NCBI GenBank assembly: GCA_964458125.1
Contig: CAYWHE010000037.1
Location: forward strand, 1-24,060
DNA from: CAYWHE01 sp964458125
GTDB taxonomy: Bacteria > Bacteroidota > Bacteroidia > AKYH767-A > OLB10
Direction of reading: 5' to 3'
DNA length: 24,060 nt
Part shown: in pieces, positions 16,420-23,260 of the stretch
How the letters are laid out: each line of letters starts with the position of its first letter
Position numbering within the stretch: the stretch's first letter is position 1
Made by a program: the position numbers and the translations under genes
Notes under the pieces: model-generated
What the model was told of the DNA's origin: nothing
Databases searched by the model: none
Seen by the model: only the letters and a program-made list of their open reading frames with translations

Positions 16420-17076
16420 ATGAGTACGCAATCCCCAACACCACTCACCTGTGCCATCATCGATGCTGCCCGCATCTTTGGAGAAATGGATACGGCCCAA
16501 AAGTTACAGAGCAACTTCCTGAGTTTGTTCATGGGTCAGAGTGAGGAACTGCTGAGTTCAGTGGCGCCCTACCTGTTTCCGTTCCAGATCAATACGGAGT
16601 TTGGCAGTTGGTTGCTGGAAAAGGGCTGGGGTCATTCATGGGGCATGTTTATCCAGACCACCTCATCCCTGGAAGAATTGCGCAAACATTTCCGGAAATT
16701 TTTAATGGTACGCACCGAAGACGGGAAGGAGCTTTATTTCCGTTTTTATGATCCCCGGGTGCTGCGGATTTTTATGCCAACCTGCGATGAGCAGCAGTTA
16801 AAGGAATTTTTTGGCCCGGTTACATATTATGCCATGGAGGATGAAGATCCATCCTTTGCGCTGATTTTCAGGTATGACAAGGGACGTCTGGAAAAAGAAC
16901 GCATCCCGAGGACGGAATTCCTGAAAGGCCTGAATAACGGCATCGAATATAAAATTGGCGGGGAGCAGGTCATCGTACCCATGGAGCAAACGGATGCGCC
17001 CCCGAAACCGGATGAGGAAAACAAGCCCCCGGACAAGAAAAAGCCGAATGAAGGCTGGAGTTTCCTTGTTGAATAG
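16420..17076 (+). CDS. DUF4123 effector adaptor (module 2)
   Basis: The 218-residue protein has the full DUF4123 pattern: an N-terminal CAIIDAARIF strand-helix, a GWGHSWGMFIQ segment, a RKHFRKFL helix, the hallmark KELYFRFYDPRVLRIFMPTC (about residues 105-124), and EFFGPV. Family members bind effector N-termini and load them onto the VgrG/PAAR spike. It is followed by a PAAR gene after 136 bp. The last ~30 residues form a Pro/Lys-rich linker ending in GWSFLVE, matching the end of TssK; the identity extends to 14 bases of DNA in the two genes. Confidence 0.9.
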   Translation: MSTQSPTPLTCAIIDAARIFGEMDTAQKLQSNFLSLFMGQSEELLSSVAPYLFPFQINTEFGSWLLEKGWGHSWGMFIQTTSSLEELRKHFRKFLMVRTEDGKELYFRFYDPRVLRIFMPTCDEQQLKEFFGPVTYYAMEDEDPSFALIFRYDKGRLEKERIPRTEFLKGLNNGIEYKIGGEQVIVPMEQTDAPPKPDEENKPPDKKKPNEGWSFLVE

Positions 17077-17212
17077 ACGGGAGCTGCCGGCAGAAACCAT
17101 GCATAGAAGGGAAGATACGTTTTCCCTGTGCATTTTTATCCGGATTTATATGTTAAAACGAATATTTTACCTTACCTTGGGTGGTCCAAAATAGAAGGAG
17201 AGACTAAAGATT

Positions 17213-17677
17213 ATGGGTAAACCTGCTGCCAGGATAACGGATTTTCATATGTGCCCGATGGTGACACCGGGCGTTCCGCCGATTCCACACGTGGGCGGGC
17301 CTATTTTGCCACCCGGTGTTCCGACTGTATTGATCGGGGGGTTGCCGGCTGCCACCCTGGGAAGCATGTGCACCTGCACCGGTCCTCCTGATTCGATCAT
17401 CCTGGGTTCGATCGGGGTATTGATCGGTGGAAAGCCGGCAGCCCGAATGGGCGACCAGTGTGCGCATGGGGGAATGATTATGGCCGGATGCCCCACCGTG
17501 CTGATCGGGGAGATTAATGTTCCCGGCGCACCAACGGTGATTACACCGTTTATGATGGAAGTAGTGGCCATGATGCCGGATCTCATGAAAAATACCGCAG
17601 CCCAGATCGTTTCCATGACGGAAGCTGCCATCAACGGAACGCCATTTTGCGAGGTTTGCGATAGGGCAGGGAAATAA
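17213..17677 (+). CDS. PAAR tip protein (module 2), CxxC tail
   Basis: Residues 1-102 are a PAAR-type domain (MGKPAARITDFHMCP, PHVGGPILPPG, AARMGDQCAHGG), closely similar to the other two PAAR proteins in the window. A helical tail of ~50 residues follows (SMTEAAINGTP) and ends FCEVCDRAGK, with Cys146 and Cys149 forming a CxxC pair. The module 3 PAAR ends in a matching VCEIC. The tail is too short to be a toxin and is more likely an adaptor-docking or metal-binding element. The protein should sharpen the VgrG spike for the caspase-like cargo encoded downstream. Confidence 0.92.
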   Translation: MGKPAARITDFHMCPMVTPGVPPIPHVGGPILPPGVPTVLIGGLPAATLGSMCTCTGPPDSIILGSIGVLIGGKPAARMGDQCAHGGMIMAGCPTVLIGEINVPGAPTVITPFMMEVVAMMPDLMKNTAAQIVSMTEAAINGTPFCEVCDRAGK

Positions 17678-17871
17678 TCAATAAGATCAATTCGTATATC
17701 GAAAATTAATTATTGGAAATCCATACCATAAAGGGTAAATCAGATTTAATCAGTATTGCCTATCCTGGATAGGTTTCAAAAACCAGCCGACAGGATTAAA
17801 ATCCTTGTTTATCCCATTCACAAGTCAATTTCGGAGTTAAGATTACTTTGTTTCATGTTCAAATTTTTACC
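17678..17871 (+). other. AT-rich intergenic spacer before the module 2 effector operon
   Basis: This 194-bp spacer marks a visible drop in GC from the PAAR gene to the following effector and immunity genes. It contains a perfect palindrome CCTATCC-T-GGATAGG at 17759-17773 and a small AGGATT-AA-AATCCT repeat close behind. A TTACTTTG sequence at 17843-17850 resembles the Bacteroidota -7 element (TAnnTTTG) with one mismatch, but I find no TTTG at the correct upstream distance. It may be a junction of acquired DNA or a regulatory region. Confidence 0.35.
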
Positions 17872-18231
17872 ATGTTGATTATCAGTAAAAAACAACTTTA
17901 CAATCTTAATTTAGAAAGTGAAGTAATTTTTAGAAAAAACCTGCAAAAGTATTTTATTAATAATTTTGCAGGTTTGGTAAAGGGAAAATCCGGAGTAGAA
18001 ATTGACCAACTGATTAAGGATGGTATCAACAAAGCTCATGTTTATGGCATCACCAGTAAAAATGATCTTATTATTTTTCTTGAATTTGTTTTTTATTATG
18101 GTTTGGATTTCGAAGGCGACCCAAAAAATTCCTGGGCCACAAAAATACTTAACAGAAAGGACATCAGCGGACCAGCAAAGATCCGCCGCATTGATAAAAG
18201 GTTTGCTTTTGAAATTAGACATGCGAAATGA
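17872..18231 (+). CDS. Small T6SS module accessory protein (MIIS-type), copy 1
   Basis: I chose the ATG at 17872 (119 residues) over a TTG at 17848, because the product then begins MLIISKKQL, like the MIISQDQL of its paralogue in module 3. Shared features of the two are this N-terminus, a middle AHVYGITSKNDLIIFLEF segment (KKYNITREADVQLYLEL in the other), and a W...IL...ISG...RI ending. I recall similar small proteins beside DUF4123/PAAR genes in other bacteria, but cannot name the family. It overlaps the effector start by an ATGA, so it may be a dedicated co-factor or chaperone for that effector. Confidence 0.7.
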   Translation: MLIISKKQLYNLNLESEVIFRKNLQKYFINNFAGLVKGKSGVEIDQLIKDGINKAHVYGITSKNDLIIFLEFVFYYGLDFEGDPKNSWATKILNRKDISGPAKIRRIDKRFAFEIRHAK

Positions 18232-19685
18232 CATTATTACGACCATTAAATGAGGCTGCGACCAGGGAAGCAGATGATGCCTTTTATAGGAATCATCCTG
18301 AAATGGTTAAGGATGGGGTGCGACAGCCTATTGATTCATCGGACCCAGAACAGGAATCCTTAAGGAAGGAATGGATAAACAGTTATTTGGCTAATGGAGG
18401 TCAACAGTCCAATAGCGGGCTAAGAACAAAAGAAGATGAGCCTGATGAAACTGATGCGGAGGTAACAGAAGGTGATTCGGTAGCGCCATCACCGGTTAAG
18501 AGGGAGGCCGCTAAAGCACCCAGGGGGGAAGAAAGCAAAGCCGCCATTGTTCCTTGTCCTTTAGCAGAAGACGAAAAATTACCCGAACCAAGAATAATTA
18601 GCGCAAAGTGGTCAAAACCGATGACAACGCCTGTTCATAATAAAAACTGGCCGCCTGCGACCCCTCCGACGGATGATATCCCCGAAGAATGCAAGGTCTA
18701 TCTGCTGATAGATACAGAGCATGTACCGGAAGGATCATCTGCTACCATTGAGATTTATCACTGTCATACCGATACCCTGGTAAAAAACGGCACCATTGAA
18801 AATCTTGTAGTAAAGGGAAATTCTGTGAATGACCCGGTAACAGGAACCTCTCCCCTATGGGTATTTGAATATGATCACGTGCTATGGGATCCATGGGATA
18901 CGCCTTATTATTATTTCAAGGCAACCGTTGCCGGCCTTAAAACAGAAACGCCAAAGGATTATAAAACGATGGCAAATGAAACGCTTCAGTTAAAATATTT
19001 GCACGTATGCGTAAGTGATGCCGTTGCAGATTCTCCCGCCGGTGGCGGATTAACCACAAGGGCTGAAATGTATGAAATAGCTTCAATTTTGTCCGGAACA
19101 TCCGCTAACCACAAGACAATCAGACAAGTTTTTAATGCACGCCGATTCCCCTATAATGTATGGGGCTCCGTTATCAGAAATACGTATACATATCATCATG
19201 CAAGCCACGGAAATATTGTAGACCGCACAACCGGCCGGGGGATCATTACCAACAGTAATCCTCCGACCAGGCCGGTGGGAAACTGGAGAAGCGTTATTAT
19301 TCTAGGTAACATGAATATGGGCGACAACGAAATAACTAATGCAGGCGATTTTCCAAGCACACCAAAATACCTGGCATACCTGGACACCTGCGTGGCCGGA
19401 TGGGAAAGAAGTTTTGCCGATGCATTTCTTGCACGAGGAACTGCTCATGTCATTGCCTTCAGAAAATTTATTCCGGACAACGATGCACGGAGCATGGCCA
19501 GGAGATTTCATAAGGAATGGAAAAGAAAACATAACTGTAATCCAGACATGATTCCGGATATATTTGCAAAATTCGAGCCTCGTTACAGAAGAAGCATGAG
19601 ACCGGTTTTATTTAGCGCACCCCCAGGGCCGGATGTTCTGGACCTAGCGCTTAAGGCTATCGAGGAGATCCTTATCGGTTTATAA
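18228..19685 (+). CDS. Putative T6SS effector with caspase/CHAT-like (clan CD) protease domain
   Basis: The 485-residue protein has four parts. Residues 1-58 (RPLNEAATREADDAFYRNHPE, written here in two pieces: RPLNEAATREADD and AFYRNHPE) form a charged domain likely to be the loading region. Residues 59-120 are an acidic, disordered linker. Residues ~121-255 are a beta-rich domain. Residues ~257-485 carry the clan CD pattern: YHHASHG with His327, then YLAYLDTC with Cys388, then GTAHVIAFR and a helix. In caspases, gingipains and CHAT proteases a hydrophobic-HG block and a hydrophobic-D-x-C block supply the catalytic dyad. There is no signal peptide. It is translationally coupled to the accessory protein and followed by four small genes, the usual effector-immunity order. 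Confidence 0.75.
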   Translation: MTLLRPLNEAATREADDAFYRNHPEMVKDGVRQPIDSSDPEQESLRKEWINSYLANGGQQSNSGLRTKEDEPDETDAEVTEGDSVAPSPVKREAAKAPRGEESKAAIVPCPLAEDEKLPEPRIISAKWSKPMTTPVHNKNWPPATPPTDDIPEECKVYLLIDTEHVPEGSSATIEIYHCHTDTLVKNGTIENLVVKGNSVNDPVTGTSPLWVFEYDHVLWDPWDTPYYYFKATVAGLKTETPKDYKTMANETLQLKYLHVCVSDAVADSPAGGGLTTRAEMYEIASILSGTSANHKTIRQVFNARRFPYNVWGSVIRNTYTYHHASHGNIVDRTTGRGIITNSNPPTRPVGNWRSVIILGNMNMGDNEITNAGDFPSTPKYLAYLDTCVAGWERSFADAFLARGTAHVIAFRKFIPDNDARSMARRFHKEWKRKHNCNPDMIPDIFAKFEPRYRRSMRPVLFSAPPGPDVLDLALKAIEEILIGL

Positions 19686-19698
19686 AAAGTAATCAGCC

Positions 19699-20166
19699 AT
19701 GCAGAACCAGGAAATATTTTCAAAAAAGGCCAATCAGGACTGTGTTGAGTTAACAGCTAAATTTTATAATGGCAGTTTTCATATAGAAATGGTTGACCAG
19801 GAAATGGAGTGGGACCCTGATCTAAAAAGATTGATATCGGACCATCAAATGATTGTTTGGAAGAAATCCGGAAATTTTAAGGTAATTCTGAATAAATTAG
19901 ATCAACCGGTGGGCTTTATTGATCCTGAAAAGTGGAATGAATGTACATGGGAAAGTATGCAGTTTGCAGAAATCATGTTTTTAATCCGAAATGAGTCCTT
20001 GGAAATACATAAGGCTCTTGAAATCAGTGAAACCAGGAGAGGTAAAAACGGATGTCTGGAGGTCGTTCTTTTTGATAAAAGAAATAAGTCGGACAGATTT
20101 ATTGCCGAGATTAACCCCGCTCGAAAACAAATAATTTCAATTGTACCATTGGATTATTATGACTAA
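19699..20166 (+). CDS. Hypothetical protein, first immunity candidate behind the caspase-like effector
   Basis: The 155-residue product starts 13 bp after the effector gene. It is acidic, without a signal peptide or membrane segment, and mixed alpha/beta; the C-terminal part (SDRFIAEINPARKQIISIVP) reads like a pair of strands with a turn, loosely similar to the ends of PepSY-type domains in the next two genes. I do not recognise the family. Immediate position behind the effector and the AT-rich composition shared with it make it the leading cognate immunity candidate (inference). Confidence 0.6.
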   Translation: MQNQEIFSKKANQDCVELTAKFYNGSFHIEMVDQEMEWDPDLKRLISDHQMIVWKKSGNFKVILNKLDQPVGFIDPEKWNECTWESMQFAEIMFLIRNESLEIHKALEISETRRGKNGCLEVVLFDKRNKSDRFIAEINPARKQIISIVPLDYYD

Positions 20167-20404
20167 AGATGAAGCGGCCAGTATTGCTGAAAGAGTTCGA
20201 ATTGATTACAATATTCCCGAAGAGGCAACCTTGGCATCCCAGGAAGAAAAGTTCATTGAAGTAACTGAACATCGATCCGACGACCAGGGTCCGGTGCGGG
20301 ATGCAAGGGTATGGATTATAAAATATAGCCATTTGATTAGCTGGACAGAACTGGCTATCGATCAAAAATCAGGAAAGATCCTGCGTGTAATATATTCCAG
20401 ATGA
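20159..20404 (+). CDS. Small PepSY-like protein, immunity candidate
   Basis: The ATG at 20159 is preferred (81 residues); it overlaps the preceding stop by 8 bp. The protein reads as a single PepSY-like unit: an N-terminal helix (KDEAASIAERV), a central loop, then the strand ARVWIIKYSH and WTELAIDQKSGKILRVI, which has the D-x-x-S/T-G-K-I-L turn of PepSY domains. PepSY domains occur in protease propeptides and can inhibit proteases, which would suit immunity against a protease effector. No signal peptide is visible, so it would act in the cytoplasm. Confidence 0.6.
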   Translation: MTKDEAASIAERVRIDYNIPEEATLASQEEKFIEVTEHRSDDQGPVRDARVWIIKYSHLISWTELAIDQKSGKILRVIYSR

Positions 20405-20438
20405 ATTGTTGAGCATTGGTTATAAAAATTAATTAAGC

Positions 20439-21002
20439 ATGTCCCAGGAAAATGGCTCAGATGAAAATACAGGTGAAAAAGTGAACAAAAATGAATTGAT
20501 CACCAAGGCCGAAATAGCATTGTGGAACATTTTCAGTAAGAAACTGAAGAACAATCACAAACCGGAAGCGGCGTATTATTTAAAGCACCTGTTGAAATTC
20601 AAACATGTAACAACCACCTCAAGATTTAAATATAAGGAGGTTAGTTTTGATTTGTTCAGGCGTTTTTCAGATTATTCATCTCTATATAATGGAAACACAG
20701 GGGAGTTGATCTCATGGGCGTATAATAAAAACAGGGAAAATAGCGGTAGCCGGTTAAGCAAGGAAAAATGCCTGGAAATTGCCAGATCCTATGTTAACCT
20801 GCCTGATGATGCAAAATTGGAGGAGTCGGATTTCGAAATGGTAGGAAATGATACCTTTTATGTTGCAAGATGGATTCATATTTATAGGGATATTGAAGTT
20901 GAAGGTGATTTTATTCAAATTTCATTAAATGCCGGAACGGGTTTGCCATTCGGCTTTTACTATATGTGGCACCAGGTGAATGAGAATTATTCTGTCCGGT
21001 GA
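20439..21002 (+). CDS. PepSY/YcdB-like protein, immunity candidate
   Basis: The 187-residue product has a charged N-terminal helix region followed by two PepSY-like halves. The first ends SLYNGNTGELISWAYN (about residues 79-94); the second starts LSKEKCLEIARSYVNLP and ends DFIQISLNAGTGLPFGFYYMW. The repeated helix, strand and x-x-G-T/N-G-x-x turn are typical of PepSY or YcdB/YcdC-type repeats. It has no signal peptide and lies 34 bp after a single-unit relative. Being next to a protease-like effector, it could be a second inhibitor. Confidence 0.55.
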   Translation: MSQENGSDENTGEKVNKNELITKAEIALWNIFSKKLKNNHKPEAAYYLKHLLKFKHVTTTSRFKYKEVSFDLFRRFSDYSSLYNGNTGELISWAYNKNRENSGSRLSKEKCLEIARSYVNLPDDAKLEESDFEMVGNDTFYVARWIHIYRDIEVEGDFIQISLNAGTGLPFGFYYMWHQVNENYSVR

Positions 21003-21031
21003 TAAAGGTTGATAATATTAGTCGTTTAAGT

Positions 21032-21481
21032 ATGCGCTATTTATTCCTTTTAATTTTAACCGGATGTCAGTTATTGGCTTGTGACAAAAAAATTATTAAA
21101 ACGGATATGCCGCAAAATGAATTGAAAAGATTGGATATTGAAAATATCCGGCAGGCCATAAAGGATGGCGGTTGTATTGCTGTAATTACGGCCGGTAAAA
21201 TATCGGTTTATCAAAAAGGCACCCGAAGTGAGCAGATTCAATGCCATGCTGAACTTGATCAGACACTTTTTGGAAGGCCGGATAGCCTATTCGGAATACG
21301 TGCATACACAGACAAAGGCCATGCACCTTTAAAGGCAGGGAAAAAATATATTGTCGTACTAAGCAATTCTCCAATGTTTAATCCTGATTATTTTCTCGAT
21401 GATTTTGTTGAAATCGAAGCAGGAAAAATGAAGGAAACGATTAAATTCTATGAAAAAATAATTCTGGAATTGAAGAATTAA
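21032..21481 (+). CDS. Putative lipoprotein, possible periplasmic immunity protein
   Basis: The ATG at 21032 gives 149 residues and begins directly with a lipoprotein-type signal, MRYLFLLILTGCQLLACDKK; both LTGC and LLAC fit a lipobox. An in-frame GTG at 20999 overlaps the preceding stop as GTGA and would add 11 residues. The mature part is mixed alpha/beta, with an IRAYTDKGHAPLKAGKKYIVVLSN segment and a helical end. It would be exported and membrane-anchored facing the periplasm. As the last gene of the effector unit it may protect that compartment, or it may be unrelated cargo. Confidence 0.6.
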   Translation: MRYLFLLILTGCQLLACDKKIIKTDMPQNELKRLDIENIRQAIKDGGCIAVITAGKISVYQKGTRSEQIQCHAELDQTLFGRPDSLFGIRAYTDKGHAPLKAGKKYIVVLSNSPMFNPDYFLDDFVEIEAGKMKETIKFYEKIILELKN

Positions 21482-21637
21482 TCAGGGAATTTTTCAATTA
21501 AAGCCGGTAGAATTTTTTTATTCACCATGCCTGTGGATTCAAATTATTTTATTGAATCAAAAGATGATCCCAAGATTTTTATCTTAATAACATTCTTTTT
21601 TCTATATTCACACCCATTAGATAGTTCACTTTAAACA
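21482..21637 (+). promoter_or_regulatory. AT-rich gap before module 3, with inverted repeat
   Basis: This 156-bp gap contains GATTCAA at 21536-21542 and TTGAATC at 21552-21558, a 7-bp inverted repeat with a 9-base loop. A small AAGAT-TTTT-ATCTT hairpin (21572-21585) follows. Neither is followed at once by a clean T tract, so a terminator is not certain; an operator or weak terminator separating modules 2 and 3 is possible. I find no convincing Bacteroidota promoter pair. Confidence 0.3.
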
Positions 21638-22114
21638 ATGGGTAAACCAGCAGCTCGGGTTGGCGACATGCATGTATGCCCCATGGTCACACCAGGGCTT
21701 CCGCCCATACCACATGTAGGAGGGCCCATATTACCCCCGGGAACCCCTACCGTTCTGATTGGCGGAATGCCGGCTGCTGGCGTGGGAAGCATGTGTACCT
21801 GCGTGGGACCGCCTGATTCCATAGTTATGGGTTCCGTGGGTGTTTTGATCGGGGGTAAACCGGCTGCACGAATGGGCGACAATTGCGCTCATGGGGGAAC
21901 CATCATACTGGGTTGCCCCACAGTACTCATCGGGGACATTAATCCTCCTTCCCTGGGAAGCATGGCAGCAGCCGGCCCGGCCGCATTGGCTGCGGCAACA
22001 GCGACACTTCCTCCTTCCTCCGCCGCTCTGGTGAATACAGCTGTTACCATGATACAGGCTGCTCAGAGCGGTGTGGTGTTTACGGCTGTATGTGAAATTT
22101 GCCATAACCAGTAA
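21638..22114 (+). CDS. PAAR tip protein (module 3), CxxC tail
   Basis: The 158-residue product begins MGKPAARVGDMHVCP and has the same PAAR layout (PHVGGPILPPG, AARMGDNCAHGG, then PTVLIGDINPP) as the other two copies. The tail is Ala-rich (AAAGPAALAAATATLPPSS) and ends VCEICHNQ, with Cys152 and Cys155 matching the CxxC ending of the module 2 PAAR. It is the first gene of module 3, 10 bp before its DUF4123 adaptor, and returns to the higher GC of the structural genes. Confidence 0.92.
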   Translation: MGKPAARVGDMHVCPMVTPGLPPIPHVGGPILPPGTPTVLIGGMPAAGVGSMCTCVGPPDSIVMGSVGVLIGGKPAARMGDNCAHGGTIILGCPTVLIGDINPPSLGSMAAAGPAALAAATATLPPSSAALVNTAVTMIQAAQSGVVFTAVCEICHNQ

Positions 22115-22124
22115 TCAGTTGATT

Positions 22125-22685
22125 ATGCATACCTACTGTATTCTTGACGGAGCCAGGATGCTCATCATGCTCGATCAGGCCAAAGCGCTGAACCAGGATA
22201 GTATTTCACTCTATGCCGGTTTGCCTCTCGAAGTACTGGAATCCATTTCACCGTATATTTTTTACCTGGATCCCAACAGCTATTTCCCGGACTGGGTTTT
22301 CACCGAAGGTTGGGGAAAATCCTGGGGGATTTATGTGCGAACGAAAGTGAATGGGGAAGAATTATTCCACCATTTCAGGAAATTCATTACCGTGTTTACA
22401 GAGCAGGGAAAGGAGTTGTATTTCCGGTTTTATGATCCCAGAGCGTTGAGGATTTTTCTTCCCACCTGCAGCAACGACCAACTCAGGGAGTTCTTTGGTC
22501 CGGTGGAATCTTTTTTTATGGAAGATAAGTCTCAGGATGTTGTGCTATGCTTCACCCTGCAGGGCAACAAATTGGTGAGTACCAGGGAAAATAAAGGAGA
22601 CTGGTTTGCAGCATTGTTTCCATACCATCCGGATGAGGAAGTAAAAAGTATGACGGAAATCGAAGAAGACGAGGATGTAAAATGA
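22125..22685 (+). CDS. DUF4123 effector adaptor (module 3)
   Basis: The ATG at 22125 (186 residues) is chosen because the product then starts MHTYCILDGARM, as expected for DUF4123; the frame is open further upstream into the PAAR gene. It carries GWGKSWGIYVR, a HHFRKFI helix, the hallmark KELYFRFYDPRALRIFLPTC and EFFGPV. It is closer to the module 2 adaptor than to the module 1 adaptor. It ends in an acidic tail (EIEEDEDVK) and, unlike the other two, has no GW-containing C-terminus. Confidence 0.9.
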   Translation: MHTYCILDGARMLIMLDQAKALNQDSISLYAGLPLEVLESISPYIFYLDPNSYFPDWVFTEGWGKSWGIYVRTKVNGEELFHHFRKFITVFTEQGKELYFRFYDPRALRIFLPTCSNDQLREFFGPVESFFMEDKSQDVVLCFTLQGNKLVSTRENKGDWFAALFPYHPDEEVKSMTEIEEDEDVK

Positions 22686-22721
22686 ATGATCGCTTGTTAT
22701 GGAGAAAGACACTAAAGCGCC

Positions 22722-23141
22722 ATGCCGCGCACTGCTCAGGGAAAACGGGAATTCAAAACAAAAAATAAACCCCCTCCGATGATTATTTCACAGGACCAGC
22801 TTTCAGCATTGGATAAAATAAAGGAAGAGGAATTTTTGCTCGAAGCCGTCAAACGCGCCATGAGGAAACCGGGAAATAACATCTCCTGTTCCGGTGAGGA
22901 GTTATATTCAAAGTTCGAAAATTGGTTTGTGGATGCAAAAAAATATAACATTACCAGGGAGGCGGATGTTCAACTTTACCTCGAATTATGCCTGGTGAGT
23001 AAGGAACTCGCTGCAGAGGAAAAGCCCCGGTGGATGATGATGGTGCTGAGGAAAAAATCCATTTCAGGGGATAAAAAAATGCAAAGGATTGTGAACAGAC
23101 TAATGGAGAATCCCTCCGAAGCCATAACGGCTGGCCTTTGA
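22722..23141 (+). CDS. Small T6SS module accessory protein (MIIS-type), copy 2
   Basis: From the ATG at 22722 the product is 139 residues. An internal ATG at 22779 gives 121 residues beginning MIISQDQL, which matches the start and length of the module 2 paralogue, so the shorter form may be the true one. The extra 19 residues are basic and Pro-rich. Shared features are the MIIS start, a YNITREADVQLYLEL middle and a W...L...ISG...RI ending. In both modules it lies just before the candidate effector, which suggests it works with the effector. Confidence 0.7.
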   Translation: MPRTAQGKREFKTKNKPPPMIISQDQLSALDKIKEEEFLLEAVKRAMRKPGNNISCSGEELYSKFENWFVDAKKYNITREADVQLYLELCLVSKELAAEEKPRWMMMVLRKKSISGDKKMQRIVNRLMENPSEAITAGL

Positions 23142-23260
23142 ATGGTCCCTGATAAAAAGTCAGTTGAAGTCTCACATGAAGGAGGGGATAGATACCCTGA
23201 ATGCCTGTATCATTGTTTGAACAATCCTGTTCTGGTCGTAAAAAAATTTCAGATTTATCC

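Noticed and set aside
17173..17180. TACCTTGG before the module 2 PAAR gene, considered as a Bacteroidota -7 promoter element
   Set aside because: It has one mismatch to TAnnTTTG and no TTTG at the expected distance upstream.
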